Source: Oxalobacteraceae bacterium UBA4003 (lineage in GTDB: Bacteria > Pseudomonadota > Gammaproteobacteria > Burkholderiales > Burkholderiaceae_D). From it: a stretch of 64,000 bases of DNA. Below, piece after piece: positions 36,357 through 44,260 of the stretch; the first letter of the stretch is position 1, and each line of letters opens with the position of its first letter. A program made the translations under genes and the position numbers. Under the pieces are notes generated by a model that was not told the DNA's origin, searched no databases, and saw only the letters and a program-made list of their open reading frames with translations. Location of the stretch: NCBI GenBank assembly GCA_002384815.1, contig DGBN01000035.1, positions 1 to 64,000 of the forward strand. Reading direction: 5' to 3'.

Positions 36357-37256
36357 ATGCATCCATGCCGGTTTGCTTTCACCACGTGCATGACACAACT
36401 GTTCGCATTCCTCGCGAAAGTTTTCTTCGGCTTGGCATTTGCCGCTGTGCTGGGTATGGCGCCATCCAGCGCGGCACCACTGATGCTGGCAAACAGCTAT
36501 CACCGCAATGTTGATTTATCCACTTACTGGGTCAGCGAAAAATACGATGGTATCCGCGCCTATTGGGATGGTGAACAATTCCTCACGCGCGGTGGCAAGC
36601 GTATATTTGCGCCGGCATGGTTTACCGCAGGCTGGCCGCAAGTCGCACTGGACGGCGAACTGTGGGCCGGGCGCGGACGTTTTTCCGAGGCGGTATCGAC
36701 CGCGCGACGGCACAGGCCGGATGATAAGGCCTGGCGCAGCATGCGTTTCATGGTGTTCGATCTGCCCTTGCATGGCGGCGTTTTCGACGAGCGTCTGCCG
36801 GCGCTGCAAACGCTCATTGCCAAACTTGATGTGCCGTGGGTCCGGGCTGTCCCGCAAATTCGTGTGCACGACGAGCAGGCCTTGCAGGCACTATTGCAAA
36901 AAACAGTGAAAGCCGGTGGTGAAGGATTGATGCTTCACCGCGGCGCATCCTTGTATCGCGCTGTGCGCAACGACGATTTGATGAAGTTGAAACTGCATGA
37001 AGACGCTGAGGCCAGAGTGATCGCACATGTGCCGGGCAAGGGGAAACATCAGGGACGGCTAGGCGCCTTGCTGGTGGAAATGCCGAATGGTCAGCGTTTC
37101 CGGCTGGGCACGGGATTCAGTGACGTACAACGCGCGTCACCGCCGGCAATCGGCAGCTGGGTGACGTATCGATATCGGGATAAAAATCACAGCGGCATTC
37201 CGCGCTTCGCCAGTTTCATGCGAGTGCGGGAAGATATAATTCTGCCATCTAGATGA
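36357..37256 (+). CDS. ATP-dependent DNA ligase with export signal (Lig E-like)
   Basis: 299 residues from the ATG at 36357. A hydrophobic leader (about 14-33) ends in an SSAAP cleavage-like site. The minimal nucleotidyltransferase core has motif I EKYDGIR with catalytic Lys62, motif III-like MVFDLPL, motif IV GGEGLMLH and motif V DDLMKLKL, then an OB-fold (VIAHVPGKGKHQGRLGALLVE). No DNA-binding or nuclease domain is attached. This is the small Lig E class of Proteobacteria, thought to act in the periplasm, perhaps in DNA uptake or extracellular DNA matrix. An internal Met12 is an alternative start that would keep the signal. Confidence 0.9.
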   Translation: MHPCRFAFTTCMTQLFAFLAKVFFGLAFAAVLGMAPSSAAPLMLANSYHRNVDLSTYWVSEKYDGIRAYWDGEQFLTRGGKRIFAPAWFTAGWPQVALDGELWAGRGRFSEAVSTARRHRPDDKAWRSMRFMVFDLPLHGGVFDERLPALQTLIAKLDVPWVRAVPQIRVHDEQALQALLQKTVKAGGEGLMLHRGASLYRAVRNDDLMKLKLHEDAEARVIAHVPGKGKHQGRLGALLVEMPNGQRFRLGTGFSDVQRASPPAIGSWVTYRYRDKNHSGIPRFASFMRVREDIILPSR

Positions 37257-37313
37257 TAGTCAGCTAATATTCATTGTCAACACTCATCGTTCTTCCCTAA
37301 TCTCGGAGCCATC

Positions 37314-38009
37314 ATGTCGATTTTCTCTTTATGCAAAACGGCCGCAGCCATTACGTTTGTGTGTGCAAGTTCCCTTGCCGGCGCTGTTTCGCTGGCGGAC
37401 CTTAGCAGCAAGGATGCCAGTAGCGGTGTCAAGGTGGCTCTGGAAAAAGGTGCGAGTGCTGCTGTCGCCAAACTCGGCGTCGAAAACGGATTTCTGAATA
37501 ACGAAAAAGTGAAAATCGGTTTGCCTGGCGTAGTGGAAAAAGCCATGCCGATTCTACGCATGACCGGCCAGGGCAAGAAGATTGATGAATTGCAGGTATC
37601 GATGAATCACGCAGCGGAATCGGCTGTTGCACTGGCCAAGCCGCTGTTGCTGGATGCAGTGAAATCGATGTCGGTGACCGACGCCAAGAATATCCTGGCC
37701 GGCGGCGAAACATCGGTGACTGATTTCTTCCGCCAGAAAACAGCCACCCCCTTGAGTGAAAAATTCCTGCCTGTTGTAAAAAAAATCACCGATCGCAATG
37801 GTCTGTCGGCGCAATATAACGCAGTCATGGGCAAGGCCAGTTCAACCGGTCTGGTGACAAAAGAAGAAGCCACGGTGGAAAGTTACGTGACGCAACGGGC
37901 GCTGGATGGGCTCTACCTCATCATTGCTGATGAGGAAAAAGCAATACGTGCCGATCCGGTCGGCACTGGCAGTGCGATTCTCGGAAAAGTATTTGGTGCG
38001 CTGAAATAA
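37314..38009 (+). CDS. DUF4197 family exported protein
   Basis: 231 residues. The signal peptide is about 1-24 (ASSLAGA). The mature part is alpha-helical with the family blocks LADLSSKDASSGVKVALEKGA, NEKVKIGLPGVVEKAMPILR, SMSVTDAKNILAGGETSVTDFFR and ALDGLYLIIADEEKAIRADPVGTGSAILGKVFG. DUF4197 proteins are periplasmic or lipid-anchored and of unknown role. It starts 57 bases after the ligase gene and could share its transcript. Confidence 0.92.
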   Translation: MSIFSLCKTAAAITFVCASSLAGAVSLADLSSKDASSGVKVALEKGASAAVAKLGVENGFLNNEKVKIGLPGVVEKAMPILRMTGQGKKIDELQVSMNHAAESAVALAKPLLLDAVKSMSVTDAKNILAGGETSVTDFFRQKTATPLSEKFLPVVKKITDRNGLSAQYNAVMGKASSTGLVTKEEATVESYVTQRALDGLYLIIADEEKAIRADPVGTGSAILGKVFGALK

Positions 38010-38094
38010 GTGACAAGTGGCATAGGGTGATTCTGAAGCCCTGACCAACGTGTGCTGCCCCGCATGTATGAAGGGGCAGCGTCTGACGTTGCAG

Positions 38095-39747
38095 TTACAT
38101 CCGCGCCGGACTCGGCAATAGCCGTTTTACCGGCTGCGTATTTCTTATTGTCTTCACCGGCGTGTTGACCGTTGCATGATCGGTGTGGAGTTTGAACACA
38201 CTGACTACCTGCGACAGATTGCGTGCCTGTTCCTGCAGGGATGCAGAAGCGGCCGCAGCTTCTTCCACCAGTGCGGCATTTTGCTGAGTCACTTCATCCA
38301 TCTGACCGATGGCTTGATTGATTTGTTCGATCCCGCTGCTTTGCTCATGGCTGGCCGCAGTGATTTCATTCATGATGTCCGTTACGCGTTTGATGCTGTC
38401 GACCACCTCGCTCATGGTGCTGCCGGCCTGATCGACCAGTCTGGTGCCGACATCCACTTTTTCAACCGAATCGCCAATCAATGTCTTGATTTCCCTGGCT
38501 GCTGCTGCCGAGCGTTGCGCCAGGCTGCGTACTTCGGATGCCACCACGGCAAAACCGCGCCCCTGTTCGCCGGCGCGTGCCGCTTCCACTGCCGCATTCA
38601 ACGCCAGGATATTGGTCTGGAATGCGATGCTGTCGATGACGCCGATGATATCGACAATTTTTCTCGATGATGCATTGATCGAGCCCATGGTGGCTATCAC
38701 TTGTGAAACGACGGCGCCGCCTCTGACCGCAACTTCCGACGCGGATGCGGCAAGCTGATTGGCTTGCCGTGCATTATCGGCATTTTGTTTTACGGTTGAG
38801 GTCAGCTCTTCCATCGATGATGCCGTTTCTTCCAGCGAGCTGGCCTGCTCCTCGGTACGCGACGAAAGGTCGAGATTGCCGGCAGCGATCTGGCTCGATG
38901 CAGTGGCGATGGTGTCGGTGCCTGCACGTACATTGCCGACCACTTTTGCGAGGCTGTCGCGCATGCTCTTCATCGCAAACAGCAGGCTGATACTGTCTCG
39001 CGGGTGCGTCTTGACGTCAACCGTCAAATCACCGGCAGCGATGGCGCTGACAATATTGCTCGTGTAGTCCGGCTCGCCGCCTAGCTGTTTGAGCAAACCA
39101 CGTGAAATGAGCATGCCGATTACAAACAGGATGGCAGCCAGTATCAATGCACCCACTGCAAAGTACAGCAGGCGACTCATAATTGTGGCTTCAACTGTAT
39201 CGATGTATACGCCGGAACCGATGATCCAGTTCCAGGGCGCAAATCCCTTGACGTACGATATTTTCGGCACGGCTTGCTCGCTACCCGGTTTGGCCCACAT
39301 GTACGGAACGAAGCCGGCGCCTTCTGCCTTGACGAGCTTGACGAATTCCACAAACAGATGTTTGCCTGTCGGGTCCTTGTTGGAGGACAGATCCTTGCCG
39401 TCCAGCGCCTGGTTGATCGGATGCATCAGCATGCGCGGTTGCATGTCGTTGATCCAGAAATATTCGGTTCCGCTGTAACGCAAGCCTTTGATCGCCTGCA
39501 TCGCCTGTTGCTGCGCCTGCGTATCGGTCAGAGTGCCCTTGCTGGCGAGATCGTGGTAATAAGCCAGTATCCCGTGGGCTGCTTCCACTACCTGCCGGAC
39601 ATTATTTTTTCGCTCCTCCAGTATCAGCTTTCGTTCCGAAATCAGAAACAGAGCAGTCAGTACAACGATACCCAGGATGGCGCTGGCCGTGAGCAAGCCA
39701 AGTTTTTTGGCGATACTCATGGAGCGACGGTGCTGTAGTGCGGACAT
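38095..39747 (-). CDS. Methyl-accepting chemotaxis protein with single Cache domain
   Basis: 550 residues. Membrane helix 1 spans about 16-37. The periplasmic sCache_2 domain covers about 38-190 (GLRYSGTEYFWINDMQPRMLMHP, MWAKPGSEQAVPKISYVKGFAPWNWIIGSGVYID). Helix 2 is near 192-213, HAMP about 214-268, and the cytoplasmic signalling domain peaks at the hairpin tip IIGVIDSIAFQTNILALNAAVEAARAGEQGRGFAVVASEVR. sCache_2 receptors often sense small carboxylates, but the ligand is unknown. No C-terminal NWETF-type pentapeptide is present. A good AAGGGGAAG site precedes the ATG. It fits the motility signal of the YjfB-like gene. Confidence 0.95.
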   Translation of the reverse strand: MSALQHRRSMSIAKKLGLLTASAILGIVVLTALFLISERKLILEERKNNVRQVVEAAHGILAYYHDLASKGTLTDTQAQQQAMQAIKGLRYSGTEYFWINDMQPRMLMHPINQALDGKDLSSNKDPTGKHLFVEFVKLVKAEGAGFVPYMWAKPGSEQAVPKISYVKGFAPWNWIIGSGVYIDTVEATIMSRLLYFAVGALILAAILFVIGMLISRGLLKQLGGEPDYTSNIVSAIAAGDLTVDVKTHPRDSISLLFAMKSMRDSLAKVVGNVRAGTDTIATASSQIAAGNLDLSSRTEEQASSLEETASSMEELTSTVKQNADNARQANQLAASASEVAVRGGAVVSQVIATMGSINASSRKIVDIIGVIDSIAFQTNILALNAAVEAARAGEQGRGFAVVASEVRSLAQRSAAAAREIKTLIGDSVEKVDVGTRLVDQAGSTMSEVVDSIKRVTDIMNEITAASHEQSSGIEQINQAIGQMDEVTQQNAALVEEAAAASASLQEQARNLSQVVSVFKLHTDHATVNTPVKTIRNTQPVKRLLPSPARM

Positions 39748-40307
39748 ATGTCTTCCCCTTTGGTATGACTAATTTTTATATGCTGCGGGCAGCTTCATCT
39801 CATTGCAAAAGATTAATTTTTTCGATTTCCGCTGGGATTCAGATGCGTTTGCTTGGCTGTACAGATCAATCAGGTAGTCACACAGTCAAATACCGGATTC
39901 ATCTCTGGGGCAAATTGATACACGAATGCAGTCTTGATGCTGCGATTGGAGGGCCGACTTTGCTTGCGTCGTCTTTATATTGGCTGGAGATGCTTACTTT
40001 ACGCTTACTCAAGCCGGGTTTTTATGCGGGCAAGCCATTGTTGGAAATCCATTTGCCGAGAGATGAATTTTTCGCAATATATTCTCGCCGCTTTCCTTGC
40101 CAGAATGATATCCGGCTTGCTATGGCGTCGGCCGGTGGCGGGAGAAGGGGATTTGTTCGCTGCTGGGCATGGCCCCCGATTTGTCGCTGCCTGGATGATT
40201 TCTTGCGCCAGCGATTGGCGCCGTCGAAGGCTCGCATGGGGTGTGGTGCCATTCAGGCAATCCGGCATCGACCGGATTACCTGAATGCGATGCTGGCGTG
40301 ATTCTGT
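39748..40307. other. 560-base region without a confident gene
   Basis: Several overlapping frames on both strands stay open here (the longest on the plus strand runs to 40301), but none begins with a good ribosome-binding site or looks like a family I know; the translations are rich in Arg, Cys and Trp, as expected for non-coding frames. The first bases hold the chemoreceptor promoter. The rest may be a decayed gene. Confidence 0.4.
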
Positions 40308-41216
40308 TTATCGGGAGGTGACTTGCATGTCGTTGGCGACCCATTCGAAGACCGATGTATGGATTGGTTTCCAGCCCAGTTCCTTGCGTGCCTTGGCAGC
40401 CGTCACACGACTGTTGGAACCGAAGGAATAGACGGCGTGGCCGAATCCCCATTCCTTGATCGCTTCTTCAACCGGCCATGATTGTGGTGCGCCGAGTTGA
40501 AGGCGTGTGGCGATGGCTGCAACGATGTCGGCATACGATGCTTCGCCATTTTCAACGAAATAGAAAGAGCCTGCCGGTGCATTTTTCAATGCCAGCAAAT
40601 ACAATTCAACGACGTCCCTGATATGCACGTTGGACCAGACGTTGACGCCCTGGCCGACATAACGTGCAATGCCGCTTTTTTGTGCTTGCGCCACCAATGG
40701 TGGAATTTGCACGCTGTTCGGGCTGACACCCAGGCCGGTGCCGTAAATCATCGTGTTGCACAGGATGACGGAGCGCACGCCACGTTGTGCCGCATCGCGT
40801 ATCAGTTTGTCGAGCGCAGCGCGCGGTGCTTTTTCAGGCACTACGGTAACGGGCGTGTCTTCGGCAAAGACGGTATCCGACTTCCATTCGCCGCGCGCAT
40901 TGTCGCCGATGACGCTGGAGCCGCTGGTATGAATGAAAACCTTGCCGGAACCTGCCAGGGCATTAAGCAGGGTTTCGACGGAAACCAGATGATCCGAGCT
41001 GGCAGCATTGATGACTGCGTCGGCCTGTTTTGCTTCGCGGCTTAACACCTCGCTGTCTTCCAGCGTGCCGATGACGGGCGTGATGCCGTGTTGTTGTACG
41101 TGATCCGCCTGTTCCTGCGTGCGCACCAGGCCGCGCACCTGATCGCCTTCCTGCAGCAAACGCGTTGCGACTGAGCCGCCGATAAAACCTGCTGCACCGG
41201 TAATGAATACGTTCAT
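40308..41216 (-). CDS. NAD-dependent epimerase/dehydratase (atypical short-chain reductase)
   Basis: 302 residues from MNVFITGAAGFIGGSVATRLL with GxxGxxG at 7-13, typical of the extended SDR family. Further marks are DAVINAASSD, IHTSGSSVIGD, NTMIYGTG (the Tyr region) and NVHIRDVVELYLLALKN. The substrate is probably a nucleotide sugar or a carbonyl compound and cannot be told. AAGGA lies 6 bases before the ATG; the open frame upstream is not coding. It is divergent from the LysR gene at 41384, which may control it. Confidence 0.88.
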   Translation of the reverse strand: MNVFITGAAGFIGGSVATRLLQEGDQVRGLVRTQEQADHVQQHGITPVIGTLEDSEVLSREAKQADAVINAASSDHLVSVETLLNALAGSGKVFIHTSGSSVIGDNARGEWKSDTVFAEDTPVTVVPEKAPRAALDKLIRDAAQRGVRSVILCNTMIYGTGLGVSPNSVQIPPLVAQAQKSGIARYVGQGVNVWSNVHIRDVVELYLLALKNAPAGSFYFVENGEASYADIVAAIATRLQLGAPQSWPVEEAIKEWGFGHAVYSFGSNSRVTAAKARKELGWKPIHTSVFEWVANDMQVTSR

Positions 41217-41383
41217 GTTCTGTCCTTGTTTATAAACCCGAGTGGGTGATGTTCCTGTGAGCGTTATCACCGTGCATGCCGGTTGACCGGACTGCAGGAT
41301 CAAGCACATGGACGTACTATGCAGGCATTTATTGTTGAGAAAAATAGCTGTACTATCAAATGATATTTTCCTTGAAATCAACA

Positions 41384-42265
41384 ATGGATATCAATTCCGA
41401 CGATTTGAAAACCTTTGTTGCCGTTATCGATAGCGGCACGCTGGGTGTGGCGGCGCAGCATCTGGGACAAACGACTTCGGCGGTCAGTCGTGCGCTGTCC
41501 CGGCTGGAAGAAAAACTGGCGACTTCCTTGCTGACGCGCACCACGCGCCGGATGGATCTGACCGACGAAGGCCGGCTGTTTTTGAAGAAAGCACGCACGA
41601 TTCTGGCTGCAATGGATGAGGCTGAAGAGGCTATCCGGGTGCGGCGCCAGCAACCGAGCGGGCGCTTGCGCATCGATGCTGCGGCGCCATTCATCCTGCA
41701 TGCAATCGTTCCGCATGTGGCCGAGTTTCGTGCCTTGTATCCGCAAATTACGCTGGAATTGACGAGTAACGACCAGGTAGCCGATTTGCTTGAACATCGA
41801 ACCGATATAGCGATCCGCATCGGTAACCTGCAGGATTCGACGCTGCACGCACGCGCCCTGACTGCCAATCCGCTGCATTTGCTGGCCAGCCCGGATTATC
41901 TGAAGCGCCACGGTACGCCGACCACGCCGGAACAATTGGTCGAGCAGCAGTTGCTAGGTTTTTTGCAATTTGAAGCCGGTAATACGTGGCCGATAAGACA
42001 CGCAGGGGGAGAAGGACTGGCTGTTACGCCTGCATTGTTTGCGTCGAGTGGAGAAACACTGCGTGCGCTGGCCTTGCACGGGCAGGGCATTGCCTGCCTG
42101 GCCGATTACATGACTAAAGACGATATTGCGGCAGGCAGGCTGGTCAGAATCCTGGAGAATTACTACACCGGCTATCGGCAGCAGATCCATGCGGTGTATT
42201 ACCGAAACACGCAATTGTCGCGGAGAATCAGTTGTTTCCTGGAATTTTTGCAACAAAAGTTATAG
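41384..42265 (+). CDS. LysR family transcriptional regulator
   Basis: 293 residues from MDINSDDLKTFVAVIDSGTLGVAAQHLGQTTSAVSRALSRLEEKL, the LysR winged helix, with a substrate domain (RLRIDAAAPFILHAIVPHVAEF ... ALHGQGIACLADYMTKDDIAAGRLV). An ATG eight codons earlier (41360) is possible. Divergent orientation to the SDR gene with a 167-base spacer is the usual LysR-target layout, so the epimerase gene is the likely target (inference). A short AT-rich spacer separates it from the following convergent gene. Confidence 0.93.
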   Translation: MDINSDDLKTFVAVIDSGTLGVAAQHLGQTTSAVSRALSRLEEKLATSLLTRTTRRMDLTDEGRLFLKKARTILAAMDEAEEAIRVRRQQPSGRLRIDAAAPFILHAIVPHVAEFRALYPQITLELTSNDQVADLLEHRTDIAIRIGNLQDSTLHARALTANPLHLLASPDYLKRHGTPTTPEQLVEQQLLGFLQFEAGNTWPIRHAGGEGLAVTPALFASSGETLRALALHGQGIACLADYMTKDDIAAGRLVRILENYYTGYRQQIHAVYYRNTQLSRRISCFLEFLQQKL

Positions 42266-42315
42266 TAACTTTAACTATTAAAAACAATGGTTTGCGATGT
42301 ATATCTAAAGTTATG

Positions 42316-42882
42316 CTAGATATTTTTTCCCTCGAGTGGAGGAAGCTGGAAACACCAGTGCCAGGGCTCGTAAATGAATCCCAGCGCATTGTTGCGCGGG
42401 TATGACAAGGTAAAACCGAAGCGGCCAGCGTTGGCAGTCAACCAGCAGAATGCTGCGGTATTTTCAAACTCGGCTTCGGTGGCGATGCAACCCGGTGTGT
42501 TGATATCGATTGCACGACCTGTGTGGTGTTCGCTGTAACCGGGTGGCGCGCTCAGCGTCAGTATTTTTTCGATCGGCATATTGAGATCCAGCTTGTATTG
42601 AATGATCTCGATTTGCCGCTCGATCGAGCGGAAGGCCGATACTACCTCCAGCACAATATTATCTTGCTGCGCTGCCTGTTTCATCGCAGTCCAGGCTTCG
42701 GCCGTTGCCGGCGTCATCTGGTATGCGCGACCGGCGGCATCGGTATCGGTTGTCGTCAATTCCTCTGCTTCCGCATAAAAGGGCAGCTGTTTTTGCGTAA
42801 TTAATTCCTGTGCAATGCCAAGCTTGGCAAGTCCCAGCATGATGCGATTCTCGTAATCGTTTTGCTGTCGTTTGTTTTTCAT
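42316..42882 (-). CDS. VanY-like D-alanyl-D-alanine carboxypeptidase (peptidase M15)
   Basis: 188 residues. The zinc-binding pattern SEHHTGRAID supplies His119 and Asp126, and EPWHW supplies His175; AFRSIERQ matches the substrate-binding SxxRS region. These are the marks of M15B D,D- or L,D-carboxypeptidases acting on peptidoglycan peptides. No signal peptide or membrane segment is visible at the N-terminus (MKNKRQQNDYENRIMLGL), so it may act on cytoplasmic muropeptides as in recycling, or an export route is missing. Its stop faces the LysR gene. Confidence 0.85.
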   Translation of the reverse strand: MKNKRQQNDYENRIMLGLAKLGIAQELITQKQLPFYAEAEELTTTDTDAAGRAYQMTPATAEAWTAMKQAAQQDNIVLEVVSAFRSIERQIEIIQYKLDLNMPIEKILTLSAPPGYSEHHTGRAIDINTPGCIATEAEFENTAAFCWLTANAGRFGFTLSYPRNNALGFIYEPWHWCFQLPPLEGKNI

Positions 42883-43020
42883 ATGTTCTGTGTCCGTCAG
42901 CGCGAGAAAAATAATGAGCCAGCTTACGTCTTAATGTTGCCGTCTGCAAATCGCAGCGTGGCTTCGATCCACGCTTGAACTGCGTTATTATGCAAAGCAA
43001 AGAAAACAATGAGGTGACGT

Positions 43021-43635
43021 GTGAAATTTAATATGGCTAAAAACTCGATCTTTGCAATATTACTGCGCGCACAGTGGTGGGTAAGCGGCGGGATTGCATT
43101 GATCATCGCGATCATTGCGTGGGCGATATTGCCGCGTCACTATGCGATATATGGCGTGTTTAGTGGCATGCCTTTCCTGATCGTCAGTGTGATGGTGCTG
43201 TGGCGCAAACGCGGAGTGCCCAGCGATGCGCGCGTGGCGGAAATCCTGCAGGCAACGCGGGCGATGTCGTGGAAGGATTTTGCGGTGGAAATTGAACAGG
43301 CATTGCGCCGCGACGGTTTTGAAGTGACGCGCATCGAACAAGCGCACGCCGACTTTTCCATCATCAGCGGCGGTCGCAAGGCGCTCGTCAGCTGCAAACG
43401 CTGGAAAGCGGCGAATGGTATCGAACCATTGCGTGATTTGCATCATGCGGTGGAAGCGGGTGATGCGGATTATTCGTTCTACATTACTGCGGGCGACTTT
43501 ACGCCGAATGCGATGCAGTTCGCCGTCGATCATAAAATGCGGCTGGTGCATGGTGCCGGCCTGGCAAAATTGCTGCGGGAAATGAAGATAGACAAGAGCA
43601 CGGGCATGCGCGCCGTTTCCGGGCAAAAGGCCTGA
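43021..43635 (+). CDS. Membrane-anchored Mrr-like restriction endonuclease-fold protein
   Basis: 204 residues. It starts at GTG, chosen because GAGGTGA sits just upstream; an ATG four codons on lacks such a site. Two membrane helices (about 18-38 and 42-63) are followed by a soluble domain with the Mrr/PD-(D/E)xK layout: SWKDFAVEIEQALRRDGFEVTRIEQAHADFSI and then ALVSCKRWKA. In active Mrr enzymes the strand usually reads Q-x-K; here it is S-C-K. The acidic ligands are not obvious beyond the Asp in ADFS. It may be a membrane-linked DNA-binding or nuclease-related protein; activity is uncertain. Confidence 0.75.
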   Translation: MKFNMAKNSIFAILLRAQWWVSGGIALIIAIIAWAILPRHYAIYGVFSGMPFLIVSVMVLWRKRGVPSDARVAEILQATRAMSWKDFAVEIEQALRRDGFEVTRIEQAHADFSIISGGRKALVSCKRWKAANGIEPLRDLHHAVEAGDADYSFYITAGDFTPNAMQFAVDHKMRLVHGAGLAKLLREMKIDKSTGMRAVSGQKA

Positions 43636-43715
43636 ATTTTATGGCGGGCAAGTGGGTTACAAGTGCGAAGCGGCAGGCACGCGGCGGTTTCATACATGAC
43701 ATCGTCCACAAATAG

Positions 43716-43730
43716 ATCACATCGTGATAT
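43716..43730. promoter_or_regulatory. Putative MarR operator upstream of marR-clc
   Basis: ATCACATCGTGATAT contains the inverted repeat ATCAC/GTGAT and lies 56-70 bases before the MarR ATG. A 13-of-15 match in the opposite orientation occurs before the HPP-CBS gene (47787-47801). Confidence 0.55.
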
Positions 43731-43785
43731 TATTGCCTGCTTTACCTTTGCAGTATCAGGCACGCCCTGATAGCGATGACAATAC

Positions 43786-44220
43786 ATGGCCAATACACCG
43801 CCCCTGGAACAAGCCGACTTTGAGGCTTTGTCTGAATTCCGTTACCAGCTGAGACGTTTTCTGCGTTTTAGCGAAGATGCTGCGCAAAGCGTCGGTCTGA
43901 CGCCGCTGCATTATCTGGTGCTGTTGCACATCAAGGGTTTTCCCGGTCAGGATTGGGCGACCGTCGGTCAGTTGGCCGAACGTCTGCAAACGCAGCATCA
44001 TGGTGCGGTTGCATTGGTATCGCGCTGCGAAAAAGCCGGGCTGGTTACGCGTTCTCCAGGTGTGGAAGATCGACGCCAGGTTCGCGTACGCTTGACGGAA
44101 ATCGGCGAAAAACAGTTGCGTCATCTGGCGGAATTGCATCGCAATGAACTGCGTTCCCTGTCCAATGTATTCAAGGTCGCGCGCATTTCTGCCTTCAACG
44201 ACAGCGGCAACGCTGTATAG
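43786..44220 (+). CDS. MarR family transcriptional regulator
   Basis: 144 residues. A winged-helix core is visible: FRYQLRRFLRFSEDAAQSVGLTPLHYLVLLHIKG, TVGQLAERLQTQHHGAVALVSRCEKAGLVTRSPGVEDRRQVRVRLTEIGEKQL, including the DRR(Q)VRV wing. These regulators are usually dimeric repressors that respond to small ligands. It lies 40 bases before a CLC channel gene on the same strand, and a palindrome precedes it, so it probably regulates itself and the channel. Confidence 0.93.
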   Translation: MANTPPLEQADFEALSEFRYQLRRFLRFSEDAAQSVGLTPLHYLVLLHIKGFPGQDWATVGQLAERLQTQHHGAVALVSRCEKAGLVTRSPGVEDRRQVRVRLTEIGEKQLRHLAELHRNELRSLSNVFKVARISAFNDSGNAV

Positions 44221-44260
44221 CTCTCCTTCTCAGGCAGTTCCTTTCAAACGAACGGTTTTC

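Noticed and set aside
39748..39900. Possible sigma-28 promoter before the chemoreceptor gene
   Set aside because: I looked for TAAA-N15-GCCGATAA on the minus strand and found no acceptable match.
39738..40301. A 187-codon plus-strand frame downstream of the chemoreceptor start
   Set aside because: No ribosome-binding site, first codons overlap the divergent chemoreceptor gene, and the translation is rich in Arg, Cys and Trp. Kept only as an unassigned gap.
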